Of a stretch of 64,000 nucleotides of DNA, positions 26,953-37,250 are shown in pieces. How positions within the stretch are numbered: the stretch's first letter is position 1; each line of letters starts with the position of its first letter. The notes under the pieces were generated by a model, which was given only the letters and a program-made list of their open reading frames with translations, had not been told where the DNA came from and ran no database searches. The stretch is taken from contig CM060733.1 of assembly GCA_030704615.1 (NCBI GenBank), positions 69,502,001-69,566,000 of the forward strand, in the 5' to 3' direction. This stretch comes from Takakia lepidozioides (Eukaryota > Streptophyta > Takakiopsida > Takakiales > Takakiaceae). The position numbers and the translations under genes were made by a program.

Positions 26953-27264
26953 CTTGCGGCCATCTATGACCGCTCCGGATTTGCTCAGAAAAGTCATCCC
27001 CAAAATGAGATCCACTCCATCGATCTCGCAAATGGTGAAGTTCTCACGTCCCTCCCAACTCCCGAGCTGAAGAGGAACTTTGAACGCCAACCTCGTCGCC
27101 AATTATGGTTCTCTTTTGGCAGAATGCACCTCAATAGAGGCCCCCACATCACTTGTCGGGAGCCCCAGCTTTTGTGCCGTTGCCGGTGTCATGAAAGAGT
27201 GCGACGCTCCTGTATCCACCAACAACGACACGTTAGTTCCAAAAATTATCCCGCTCACGAACAT
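26953..27264 (-). pseudogene. Aspartic protease of the chromodomain element (inverted segment)
   Basis: It follows gag in the same frame after TAA (27265-27267) with an ATG directly after the stop. The active site is SLLVDTGASHSFMTPATAQ, the canonical retropepsin DTGA. A TAA at about 27103 interrupts the frame after SAKREP. The frame then resumes with protease C-terminal sequence (CEIDGVDLILGMTFLSKSGA) until the break at 26952. Confidence 0.75.
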
Positions 27265-28473
27265 TTACTGACTCCCTTTATGCAAGGGGCCAGTCTCCTG
27301 GTACAACTCACAAAAGTAGTTGCTTACCTTGCAAGTCTTGGCGACCACCGCTTCCACCAAGCGGCTGATGGAATCTTCGGACAGCTCCGTGGTCGCCCAA
27401 GTCATGTTCAATTGTCGGGGTTTCGTGCACTTCTTGGCCATGTGCCCGGGCTCCCCGCAATTAAAGCACACTCCATCGAAGGTTACCTTCTGTCCGCCAT
27501 AAGCAGCCGCACCTGATTTTCCTTTCGGAGCACCGGGTGCCGCCTTGACGTGTGAAGGCCCTCCCTTCGATTTCCATGTGCCATTGTTGTTGCGTGGCCT
27601 ATCCCACTTCTTTTCCGGGCGGAAGGAGTCACCCTCCCGCCGGGTCTTCTTGTGGATCAGCTCCATACGGCCTTGTCTTTTGCCCCTAGGGACATCCGAG
27701 AAACATTCAGCCCTTTCAATTGCCTCGTTCAAAGTCTTAGGTGGTTTCTCCTCCAACTTCCGCCTGGCCCATGGGGCCAGTCCTGCCACAAAGTTGAAGA
27801 CCATTTCCGCGACTTTGAGCAACAACACATTGAAAGCCTGAACATATCCCCGAATGTCATCCATTTGCTTCAAATTCCTCATCTTGTCCCGGGCGAGCCA
27901 GGACGTGTTGAGGGGCACAAATTGTCTTTTCATAAGTTTCTTGAACCCACTCCAGCTCAAGGTTTCTGGGTCTGGACCTTGGTCATGAAGGCGTTTCTGC
28001 CACCATTGTTGAGCATAGCCCCTCAAATAGGTGGGAGCCACTTCCACCCAATCCTCGTCACTCAACTTGGCTGCCCGGAAGTACTGCTCCAGCTCCAAGA
28101 GCCAGGTATTGAGTGTCTTCCAATTTTGGACACCCTCGAAGGTGTTGGGTTCCTTAGGCTTCACCTTAAACTTTGCCTTTGTGGAAGTGGCATTAGCCGC
28201 CCTCAACACGTCTTTCAACGTCCCGCCAAACTGCGCCAACAACCCTCCCCAAAAGGCTGCTGGCATGGGAGGCATCTGTTGGTCTGCCGGAGCCTCCGGG
28301 AAGTCCTCGGGCTCTGACTCCCCAGAGTCCTCCCGTTCTTGAGCGGCCTTGCTTTCAAAAGCATGAATTGCCTCCTCAAATTGCCGCTTTGGTGACACGT
28401 CGCATCCACCAGGCTCACCAGGATCATCATCTTTCGGGCCATTCCGCTTTTGCTTTGGCTTGCCCGACCCCAT
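27265..28473 (-). CDS. Gag of the chromodomain Ty3/gypsy element (inverted segment)
   Basis: Start chosen at the ATG encoding MGSGKPKQKRNGPKDDDPGE (28471-28473); upstream codons overlap the primer site. 402 residues. The capsid-like part includes FEGVQNWKTLNTWLLELEQY, WQKRLHDQG and LSWSGFKKLMKRQFVPLNTS, followed by the CCHC knuckle CFNCGEPGHMAKKC near residue 350. It is uninterrupted. Orientation is opposite to the RT-IN-chromodomain part of the same family that starts at about 28985. Confidence 0.85.
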   Translation of the reverse strand: MGSGKPKQKRNGPKDDDPGEPGGCDVSPKRQFEEAIHAFESKAAQEREDSGESEPEDFPEAPADQQMPPMPAAFWGGLLAQFGGTLKDVLRAANATSTKAKFKVKPKEPNTFEGVQNWKTLNTWLLELEQYFRAAKLSDEDWVEVAPTYLRGYAQQWWQKRLHDQGPDPETLSWSGFKKLMKRQFVPLNTSWLARDKMRNLKQMDDIRGYVQAFNVLLLKVAEMVFNFVAGLAPWARRKLEEKPPKTLNEAIERAECFSDVPRGKRQGRMELIHKKTRREGDSFRPEKKWDRPRNNNGTWKSKGGPSHVKAAPGAPKGKSGAAAYGGQKVTFDGVCFNCGEPGHMAKKCTKPRQLNMTWATTELSEDSISRLVEAVVAKTCKVSNYFCELYQETGPLHKGSQ

Positions 28474-28511
28474 GACGAGGTCGATCTCAAGGATTGCGTA
28501 CTGAACTCTAA

Positions 28512-28523
28512 GCTCTGATACCA
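28512..28523 (-). other. Primer-binding site, initiator-Met tRNA
   Basis: The minus strand reads TGGTATCAGAGC, the exact 12-nt complement of the 3' end of plant initiator methionine tRNA, two bases from the LTR end (CGACA-CT). This is the standard PBS of plant Ty3/gypsy and copia elements. Confidence 0.9.
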
Positions 28524-28525
28524 AG

Positions 28526-28983
28526 TGTCGCGTACCTCACTTCGGTAAGCTCCCCTTCAAGTTATAGTTACTCGCTTTGATGCGCGCGCCTAACTCCCAA
28601 AGTGGTCGCCGGGCCAACTCGGAGCTTCAGTTGCTCACCGGGACATAACGGTCCCCCTTTGCTCCTCCACAAGACCCTCTCTCAATTTGGGCCTAGTGGA
28701 AATTCCCTTTGGTTGTTGGCAGTCCGGAACAGCTCCCCACACCTTGGTCGTTTTCCGGCTCGCACGCTTACTCATTAGTTTTTGGTCACCAACGGGCTTG
28801 CACCGTTCTCGGGATTACTACTCCCTATATATACTTTTGTGACTGTCCGCGGGGGTTTCACAAACAACACCATCCTTTTATGGCGAACCACCATGAAGAC
28901 CCTCCGTTCCCGGTGGTGAGTTGCGGTGAGTCTTGGCCCACCCACCACGGCCCCATTGGACCGTGACGAGTCCCAAGACTCCC
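28526..28983 (-). repeat. 3' part of the 5' LTR, inverted
   Basis: It begins TGTCGCGTACCTCAC and is homologous, in reverse, to the last 455 bp or so of the LTR at 31922-33507. It ends abruptly at AGACTCCCC (28983), beyond which plus-strand pol sequence begins ([13 protein letters not shown]). With the fragment at 26880-26952 it defines an inversion whose ends lie inside the LTR and between protease and RT. Confidence 0.8.
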
Positions 28984-28984
28984 C

Positions 28985-30450
28985 TAGGAGCCACACGAGC
29001 CCCAATTTTTGCTTTACGTAAGACAAACGGAAGGAGAAGACGATAGGGAGCCGAGCCCAGACTGGATCAAGGGGATCTCGGAGAAATACCAGGATGTGAT
29101 GCCGGAGGATTTACCAAGCGGCTTGCCACCGCGAAGAGGAGTTGACCACAAGATTGAGGTGATACCGGGATCGGAGCCGCCTGCCAAGGCGCCCTACCAG
29201 TTGAGCCACAGAGAGTTGGTCGAGCTGAAGGCCCAGCTCAAGGATCTAATGTCAAAGGGGTACATCCGGCCAAGTAAGTCACCTTACGGAGCCCCGGTGC
29301 TATTCGCAGACAAGAAGGATGGGACGTTGCGGATGTGTGTCGATTACAAGGCTCTGAATAAAGTGACTATAAAAAACCGGTACCCTTTGCCAAGGATCGA
29401 CGACCTCTTCAATTGGTTGGCAGGAGCAAAGTATTTCAGCCGAATCGATTTGCGCTCCGGCTACCATCAAATCCGAGTGGCGGAAGGAGATGAGGAGAAG
29501 ACCGCGTGCAGGACAAGATATGGTTCATATGAGTTCTTGGTGATGCCTTTTGGGCTCACCAATGCGCCCGCGACCTTTAGCACGCTAATGAACAGCCTTT
29601 TCCAAGAGTGGTTGGATGACTTTGTGATCGTGTACATCGATGACATCTTGGTGTACTCGAAAACAAAGGAAGAGCACCTTGAGCACCTCAAAATGGTGTT
29701 CTATAAATTACGGGAAGGGAAGCTGTATACCAAAGCTTCAAAGTGCAAATTCGGGGTCACAAAAGTGGAGTTCCTAGGGTATGTGATTACACAAGATGGG
29801 ATCAAAATGGATGACAGAAAGATGAGGGCGATCTTGGACTGGGAGCCTCCGACTTCGGTCCCGGGAGTGCGATCCTTCCTAGGACTCGCCTCCTATTACC
29901 GAAAGTATGTGAAAAAATTCATCAAGATCGCGGGGCCGCTGTCGGACCTTCTGTATAAGTCCAAGGTATGGGTGTGGAACACCTTTTGTGGCCAAGCTTT
30001 TGCCGAGTTGAAGCAGCGGATGGCGGAAGCTCTAGTCTTGAAAATCCCGGAGTTCGACCGTCCATTTGAGATTCATACAGATGCGTCGGACTTTGCAATT
30101 GGGGGTGTGCTCATGCAGGATGGACGTCCAGTGGCTTACGAAAGTAAGAAACTAAATGAAGTGGAGCGACGGTGGCCTACACACGAGAAAGAAATGAAGG
30201 CGGTGGTGCATATCCTTGAGCTTTGGCGCCACTATGTTGGTTCCAACCCGGTGAAGGTGTTCACGGACAATGTCACAGTGAAGTATTTTGCCACGCAGCC
30301 TAAGTTGTCCCCAAAACAACTTAGGTGACAAGACACTTTGGCACTATTCGACGTGGATATCCAGGACAAACCGGGACGGGACAATGTGGTGGCCGATGCT
30401 TTAAGTAGAAAACAACAACTCATGTTGGTGTACAGGGGCGACGACGCTCC
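28985..30450 (+). pseudogene. RT-RNase H of the chromodomain element
   Basis: RT motifs are intact: [59 protein letters not shown] and [12 protein letters not shown] (YIDD). RNase H follows with [16 protein letters not shown], then [19 protein letters not shown] at 30326-30328 interrupts RNase H just before QDTLALFDVDIQDK and DNVVADALSRKQ, which continue in the same frame. A further frame change occurs near 30450. The first stop fits a G-to-A change in TGG. The segment has no start codon and joins the inverted LTR at 28983/28984. Confidence 0.85.
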
Positions 30451-30459
30451 AAAGGAAGA

Positions 30460-31475
30460 TCCGGAAGGATGAGATGGTGAAGTCCGTGATACGAGACTTG
30501 AGGATGGGGGTTAAATTGCAGTTCCACTTGCACAATGGACTACTCCGGTACAAGCGAAAGCGTCTCTACGTGCCCAAGGGAGGGATCAGAGATAGTTTCT
30601 TGAGAGAATGCCACGATGGCCCGCTTGCGGGCCACGGCGGAGCCAAGCGCACCGCGACACTCTTGAAGAAAGAGTATTTCTGGCCCAAACTGAGGGAGGA
30701 GGCCGAGGAGTATGTCAAGACATGCACCACATGCCAACAAAACCGGAACGAGTACAAAAAGCAAGCGGGGCTGTTACAACCCTTGCCGATTCCAGAGGGA
30801 TCTTGGGAAAGTGTCTCGATGGATTTCATGACTGCTATGCCGCTGTCAAAAGGATTCGATGCAATCATGGTGGTGGTGGATAGGTTCAGTAAAATGGGCC
30901 ATTTCATTCCCACCAAGGAGACGGCAACAGCACAGGAGACGGGGCGACTTTACTTCGCCCACATCTTCAAGCATCATGGACTTCCGAAGGATATTGTCTC
31001 GGACCGCGATCCAAAGTTTACAAGTAAATTTTGGATGGCACATTGGAAGAAAATGGGGACGAGGCTCAAGATGAGCACCGCTTTCCGACCTATGACGGAC
31101 GGCCAAACGGAAAGAGTGAATTCCGTGGTGAAGCAGATCTTGCGGAATTATGTGTCGTCAAACCAATCAGACTGGGTGGAGCACTTGGATGCAGCAGAGT
31201 TCTGTTATAATAACACAAAACACTCCGCAACGGGAGTTTCCCCTTTCGTATTGGTCTATGGAAAAGCACCTTTGGTGCCGACAAGTTGGGCCGCCCAGGA
31301 AGTTGAGGAACCGACAGCAGCGGCGGTGCTGGAAGAACGCGAGCGTGTATTGGAGCTCGCAAAGTACAACATTGCCAAAGCTAGGAAACGGTATGAACGG
31401 CAGACGAATCGAAAGCGGAGGGAAATTAAGTTTGAGGCAGGCACGGAGGTCTGGTTGAACATCAAGAATTTTTGA
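30460..31475 (+). CDS. Integrase of the chromodomain element
   Basis: The HHCC zinc site (HDGPLAGHGGAKRTATLLK ... CTTCQQNR) is followed by the catalytic core with SMDFMTAMPLSKG (D), DIVSDRDPKFTSKFW (D) and FRPMTDGQTERVNSVVKQI (E). The C-terminal part includes FCYNNTKHSATGVSPFVLVY. It ends in a TGA (31473-31475) after LNIKNF. The same frame continues immediately with LPPEVSPKFVPPYAGPFRI, so the stop is a nonsense change (CGA-to-TGA would fit) separating the integrase from its chromodomain. Confidence 0.9.
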
Positions 31476-31946
31476 CTACCTCCGGAAGTGAGTCCGAAGT
31501 TTGTACCTCCGTATGCGGGGCCCTTTCGCATCCGGAAGGTCATAAATGAGGATGTGTATGAATTGGAGCTGCCGGCAAATAGCAAGGTGCATCTAGTATT
31601 CCACGTCTCCTTTTTGGAGCCTTACTTCAAAGATGAAGCGCGTCCGAATCGACATCAAGTGTTGCGTCCGCCACCTATGCTGTTGGATCATGAAAATGAA
31701 CCTGAGTACGAGGTGGAGGCAGTGCTTAAGTCGAGGAGGTTCAAGAATCGAGAAATGGAGTATCTCGTGAAATGGAAGGGCTATCATCAAGTGGAGGCAA
31801 CTTGGGTGCGTGCCTCAGAAATGAGAAACGCCATCCGAGGCGGTTGCAGCTTTCGAAGGGCGACCTCAAAAGCGGAAGAAGCGTTGATGGTGACATCAAC
31901 CTTGGAGCGTGGGGGAGGAAATGCATGCTTAGTCCGGCTTAGCTAG
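31476..31946 (+). CDS. Integrase C-terminus with chromodomain
   Basis: In frame with 30460-31475 after the TGA. The GPY/F-like segment (YAGPFRIRKVINEDVYELEL, then HVSFLEPY) precedes a chromodomain: EYEVEAVLKSRRFKNREMEY then LVKWKGYHQVEATWV. The aromatic cage positions (Y, W, and an acidic/aromatic residue near EATW) are kept. This identifies the element as a chromovirus. The chromodomain is expected to guide integration to methylated-histone chromatin. The PPT (GTGGGGGAGGAAA) overlaps the last codons. Confidence 0.85.
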   Translation, partial: LPPEVSPKFVPPYAGPFRIRKVINEDVYELELPANSKVHLVFHVSFLEPYFKDEARPNRHQVLRPPPMLLDHENEPEYEVEAVLKSRRFKNREMEYLVKWKGYHQVEATWVRASEMRNAIRGGCSFRRATSKAEEALMVTSTLERGGGNACLVRLS

Positions 31947-33507
31947 CTAAGGAATCCGATTGTAAAAACTTGTGTTGCACAAATTTTGTTTATAAATGAA
32001 ATGGTTTCCAAATGTTGTGCGTCCTATTTTGTTTGGAATGGTGATGCATGGTATGGTTGGCTAGTGTGTAGGATGCATGCTAGCTTACAAAAGTGGGAGA
32101 GGTAAATTGGATTAATTGTGTGTTTGCGCAGTGCCGAAATCGGGTGACTCCCATCCAAGGGGAAACTTGCGCCTTCTTTGGGAGTTCACGTGCTAGTGCA
32201 CACCTGGCGCGTGCGTGTACTATAACTGCGCTACCGAGGGATTGCCTTGTAGTGTGGGCTAATGCGGAAGCTACGTGCTTCCGTTCACGTACTATAATCG
32301 TGTAGCCTTGGGATGAGTCGTAGTGCGGCTTCGGCGTATTCCCGTACCCTCAGGCCAGCATTCCAAGGCGGACCCAATTGTAGTGATTGGGGCGCACGGT
32401 TGGTTCAAGGTTACCTTCCTAGTCAAAAAGGGTTCAAGGTGAACCCTTGCTCAAGGTGATGCCAAAAGCGGCATCATGAGCGGTCGTAAGCAATGTTGTT
32501 GCAGTAAGGCGATTCGATCATCAAGGATGATCGTTCATTGGCCTTGAAGTGGGCCAAAAAGAGTGCACTGGGTGGAGCTTGAGAGGCTCCACCCTTGGCT
32601 GGGACTTGGAGGAAGTCAGCCGAACTAGCTAGTGGAGAGTAGAGTCAAGTGGGGGTTTGGTTCTCTGCCATGGGACGCCATGGTACGGAAACAAACTCCT
32701 TGATGTGGGACGCCGCAACTTGGATGTTCGTTTCTACAAAATGGACAAGTCGATGAGGACATCGACTCCCTGTTGGTAGGGGTGTGTATCGCGGCCCTTT
32801 GCCTTGAGGGCAGGGGGTCGGGACACAAAAGGGGCTGCCCATGTGGTGGGGGCAGTGGCAACAATAGATACGAGGGCTGAAGCACCCTTGAGTGCCCAAG
32901 GCACTCAAGGAGGCGGAGGCGCTCACTAGGTGGAACCCCTACCGGGTTGCGGTGGGGGTGGTTCCACGAGGGGGGTGGTAGCTTAGTGGGACTTAGTGGG
33001 GGTGGCATAGGACTTACCATGGGGTGGAGACCTTGTGGTGGGAGTTGTGGGGAGTCTTGGGACTCATCACGGTCCAATGGGGCCGTGGTGGGTGGGCCAA
33101 GACTCACCGTGACTCACCACCGGGAATGGAGGGTCTTCGTGGTGGTTCGCCATAAAAGTACAGTGTTGTTTGTGAAACCCCCGCGGACAGTCACAAAAGT
33201 ATATATAGGGAGTAGTAACCCCGAGAACGGTGCAAGCCCGTTGGTGACCAAAAACTAGTGAGTAAGCGTGCGAGCCGGAAAACGACCAAGGTGTGGGGAG
33301 CTGTTCCGGACTGCCAACAACCAAAGGGAATTTCCACTAGGCCCAAATTGAGAGAGGGTCTTGTGGAGGAGCAAAGGGGGACCGTTATGTCCCGGTGAGC
33401 AGCCGAAGCTCCGAGTTGGCCCGGCGACCACTTTGGGAGTTAGGCGCGCGCATCAAAGCGAGTAACTATGACTTGAAGGGGAACTTACCGAAGTGAGGTG
33501 CGCGACA
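31922..33507 (+). repeat. 3' LTR of the chromodomain element (about 1.59 kb)
   Basis: It starts TGCATGCTTAG directly after the polypurine tract GTGGGGGAGGAAA and ends GCGCGACA at 33507 (TG...CA). The same LTR occurs at 52237-53838 and, reversed, at 50616-52131 and 28526-28983. The segment CTATATATACT (reverse strand near 33205) is TATA-like. The stretch contains no real gene; the ORFs inside it are shadows repeated at every LTR copy. The right end cuts into the BED-finger exon at 33508. Confidence 0.85.
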
Positions 33508-33880
33508 TTGTACACCCTCTCAACCTCTCCACAAAATGAGTAACGTGCTTCGGGAACTCGGCAGCGGGCCAGGGTTTTAGTGGCAACTCAACCTCGTCCC
33601 AACCATCCACCATGTTCAACCAAGGACAACCCTCCCCATCAATGATATGCCTATTCAACCTAACCTTATCCTTCATGGACCGCCCACAAAACTTGCACTT
33701 ATAGGGATTCCTTTGTTTCGCGCCATCACAAACTTTGAGGTCCGCCTCTGCCTCCATTATCATCTTCTCCCACTCAGTTGGCGTATACCAGAAAGGAACC
33801 TCGTCCCCTTTCTTAGGCTTGTGCCAAAAAACCAGCATACCATCCTCAGGGGGAACAACCTTAGGCCTAGTCTTCGCCAT
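33508..33880 (-). pseudogene. BED-type zinc-finger protein exon, truncated by the LTR
   Basis: It starts with ATG at 33880 (MAKTRPKVVPPEDGMLVFWH). The region KQRNPYKCKFCGRSMKDKVR continues to LNRHIIDGEGC, a CxxC...H...C arrangement like the BED zinc fingers of hAT transposases and plant relatives (Trp-rich N-part, CKFCG core). The frame then runs FPKHVTHFVERLRGC and hits the LTR end at 33507, so the protein is cut after about 124 residues. It may be an exon of a hAT-derived gene. A short echo of the finger (AATCCCTATAAGTGC) recurs in the plus orientation at about 34481. Confidence 0.6.
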
Positions 33881-34039
33881 CGGCAACGAGCACACGACGC
33901 CGAAATACAAAAAAGAAAAAGCAAGGAACAGAAGCCAGAGAAAACAAGGAAGAGCACACGGATTGCAACGAACAAAAGGAAAACACAAAGCATAGACAGC
34001 AAAGAGCAGTTGAGCAGTTGAAAAACCACAACGAAGAGC

Positions 34040-34460
34040 CGCCACCGAAGAGTCGCTTCGCGAGGAAGACATTCCGACGTGCAGTGTACCTAGGGGAGCG
34101 GGCACGTGGGGGAGCAGGGGATCAGTCGATCCTAGCCACTCCCAGAACATGGGGATCAAAGTAGGGGGACCAGACATGTGGGGGGATGTTAGTAGAGGGG
34201 AGCTGACATGTGCGGAGAGTACTGGATATGACATGCATGGCGATTTTGTGGTCAGGGAGGTGACACGTGGGTAGAGAAGACAGGGGGAGCGGCAGGGGGG
34301 GGGACCAGACAGTGGGGGAGCAAAAACTCGGGAGGGATTGGATGTTTGGGGTTTTGCAAGTGACGGATTGAGGGAGGGAGACAACTCATGAGAGGAAGGG
34401 GACCAAAACTGCAGGGGCAAGGAACATGAAAAGAGATCGTTGTGTAGGACGAGTAAAACA
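34040..34460. repeat. G-rich low-complexity tract upstream of the BED exon
   Basis: The plus strand has repeated GGGGGAGCAGGGGATC, GGGGGACCAGACATGTGG and similar units, related to tracts at about 2.0-2.6 kb, 4.6-4.76 kb and 35.6-37.25 kb. On the minus strand it is open as Pro/Ser-rich peptide, which I regard as a consequence of composition. Confidence 0.6.
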
Positions 34461-34679
34461 CCATGCTAGGTCGAAAAAGAAATCCCTATAAGTGCCTGCA
34501 TTATGAGCTGGCCGGAATACAACCATCTTGGACTCTCCAACCTCCATCAATCCTATTCAGCTGCTCGATACCCAACCATGTTCGATTCTGCAACACACAA
34601 ATGTTCACATTTGAATCTAGTAAGGTAAGTAGTATGAAAAAACAAACATGAAGTTGAGGCTGAAGTTTAATATGCAAAA

Positions 34680-35134
34680 GCCCCGGTGCTATTCGCAGAC
34701 AAGAAGGATGGGACGCTGCGGATGTGTGTCGATTACAGGGCTTTGAATAAGGTGACTATTAAAAACCGGTACCCTTTGCCAAGGATCGACGACCTTTTCG
34801 ACCGGTTGGCAGGAGCGAAGTATTTCAGCCGGATCGACTTGCGCTCCGGCTATCATCAAATTCGGGTGGCGGAAGGAGATGAGGAGAAGACCGCGTGCAG
34901 GACAAGGTATGGTTCATATGAGTTCTTGGTGATGCCTTTTGGGCTCACTAATGCACCGGCGATCTTTAGCACGCTGATGAACAGCCTTTTTCAGGAGTGG
35001 TTGGATGACTTTGTGATCGTGTACATCGACGACATCTTGGTGTACTCGAAAACAAAGGAGGAGCACCTGGAGCACCTCAAAAGGGTGTTCCAAAAGTTGC
35101 GGGAAGGGAAGCTGTACGCCAAAGCTTCAAAATG
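34680..35134 (+). pseudogene. Isolated RT fragment of the chromodomain family
   Basis: 455 bp closely match 29295-29750 of the chromovirus RT ([20 protein letters not shown] ... [15 protein letters not shown]) and end at KASKC. There is no LTR, PBS or target duplication at either edge (left flank TATGCAAAAG, right flank CTATAGTTAC). It looks like a DNA patch inserted during repair or a deletion remnant rather than a retrotransposed unit. The reading frame is still intact across it. Confidence 0.85.
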
Positions 35135-35559
35135 CTATAGTTACAGATCCTCATCCCCCTGTACATGGGATTTGGTGCAGCCTACGCCAATCCTGTCAGC
35201 TTTCAAAACAATAAACAACAAACAAGAAAGAGGCAAACAAGAAAGAACAACAAAAGAAGAAGAAGAAGAAGAAGAAGAGAAGAAGAAAACCCCTGTACGC
35301 ACTGTATGCAAGACGTGAGCCGCAAGAGAATCACAAACGCCGTAGAGCGCACACGATTGAGGCCCTGGCAGGTCATCCCAAGCCCATTGAAGCAGGAGCA
35401 CAAACAAGCACGACAGCTGGAAACCCTCGCTCAATCCAGATGGAGAACCCTACCTCCACGACGAAGTGAACAACACATGCAGGTCCACGTGGTGCGATAC
35501 CCACCGTTGGAAATGAAAGGGATTGGGAGATCGGTCGAAGGGGGATCAAAGCAGGAGAT

Positions 35560-37250
35560 CGGCGGCAAGACTAGGGAGGGGGATGGACGACCAGGGGAGC
35601 GCCACGCAGTGGACCATCTCACAAAACTATCGGATAGCGGGGGGACGGCCACATCACGTTGAAGAGGGCCACAGGGGATGAGTCCCTGGGGGGAGCAGGG
35701 GATCGGGAACGGATCGACATTGGGGGTGCTGGCACGCGGTTGAGGGGGATGGACGGCGCGGCGAGGGGGGGGGGGGGGAATCGACGACAAGGGGACCGCA
35801 ACGTGGCCCACGTGTCATGGAGGGCACCGTGGAGCAGCACGTGGCAGAAAATGTGGGGAGGGGGATCAATCCCCGAATTGGAGGAGGGGATCAATCGAGG
35901 CGGGGGGAGCGATAGCGCGGGGATTGCGCCGTCCATGGTCGAAGGCCCGGGGGACTGCGCCTGGGCTCGGGGGATCAGGCCTCTAACCGTTGGTGGGATC
36001 GACGGCGGAGGGGATTGCGACGTGGCGGCGTGTCACTGTGAACGGCAGTGGTTGTAAGTAAGATTGATGCGCAGGGGATCAATGGTTCGAGGAGAACCAC
36101 GTGGCGCACGATTGGGAGTGGGGGATCACTCCCGCCCTGGACGGGGGATCAACCCAGTTGCGGGGGAACGGCTCCGATGGGATGAGGGGATCGACAGCGG
36201 GGGAGTGCCACGTGGCGGTGGGCGTGCCATGGGGCCTTCATCCGGCCGTCGTCCATTCACTGCGCGGGAGGATGGCCGGGGGATGAGGGGCGGATAACCC
36301 AGAACATCCATTGTTTTGAGGTTGGATGGATGCGCAGGGGATCGACGGTTCGGGGGAGTAGCACGTGGTGGGCGATTAGGGGTGGGGATCACTCCCGGTC
36401 CGGAGTGGGGATCAAGCCAGGTCGGGGGAGCGGCGACGTGTCGGGGGATCGCGCCGTGGATGGGACGAGGGGATCGGCGGCGGGGGAGCGCCACCTGCCG
36501 TCCGATGGGTGGAGGGGATCAGTCACCACATTGGACAGGGGATCAACCGAGGGGAGGGGCGGCGACGTGTCGGGGGATCGGGCCGTCGATGGGAAGAGGG
36601 GATCGACGGCGGGGGGACCGGCACGTGGCCTGTCAGTGTCATCACCCCTTCATCCGGCCGTCGTCCATCCCTTGCGCGGGAGGATGGTGGGGGGATGAGG
36701 GGCGGATGACACACAACATCCATTGTTTGTGAGGTTGGATGGATGCGTAGGGGATCGACGGTCCGGGGGAGCTGCACGTGGCGGGCAATTAGGGTTGGGG
36801 GATCACTCCCGGTCCGGGGGGGATCAAGGCGTGTCGGGGGGAGCGGCGACGTCTCGGGGGAGCGCGCCGGGAATGGGAGGAGGGGATCGACGGCGGCGGG
36901 AGCGCCACGTGGTGATGGACACGTCATGGGGCCTTCATCCGGCCGTCATCCATTTAATTGAGGTTGGATGGATGGGGAGGGGATCGACGATTCGGGGGAG
37001 CGCCACGTGGCTGGAGATAGGGGTGGGGGGATCACTCCGGCACTGGAAGGGGGATCAACCCAGTGAGGGGATCCACAGCGGGGGACCGCCACGTGGGCTG
37101 GAGATCGGGCGGTGCTGTGGGTGCCGCGTGGCCAGTGGTGGGGCGGGGTTCAGGGGTCCGGGCGGGCGGGCAGACGGCGCGGGGAGGAAATGGGGGGGGG
37201 GGGGGCAGCGGGCGGGAGGTCGGAGGGGGGTGGGGATGATTTGACATGGG
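35560..37250. repeat. Degenerate G-rich tandem repeat with many CACGTG boxes
   Basis: Recurrent blocks of GGGGATCGACGGCGGGGGAG, GCCACGTGGC and TCATCCGGCCGTCGTCCATC are arranged in irregular units of roughly 230-410 bp. Unit starts with GAGGTTGGATGGATG lie at about 36317, 36731 and 36959, with a weaker one near 36060. I count at least ten CACGTG cores (e.g. near 35838, 36099, 36209, 36364, 36631, 36774, 36906, 37003, 37090). All open frames across it, on both strands, are compositional shadows. It lies immediately upstream of the COG8 transcription start region. Confidence 0.75.

Noticed and set aside
32625-33324. 160-aa, 103-aa and 85-aa ORFs within the LTR and their copies at 50.7-51.5 and 52.9-53.7 kb
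   Set aside because: They are repeated in every LTR copy in both orientations, overlap each other on opposite strands and have no recognisable domain; treated as LTR shadows.
35431-37250. Many long ORFs on both strands in the G-rich region
   Set aside because: Open frames arise from extreme composition and repeat structure; no frame has mixed, protein-like composition and none has splice or start signals better than the others.
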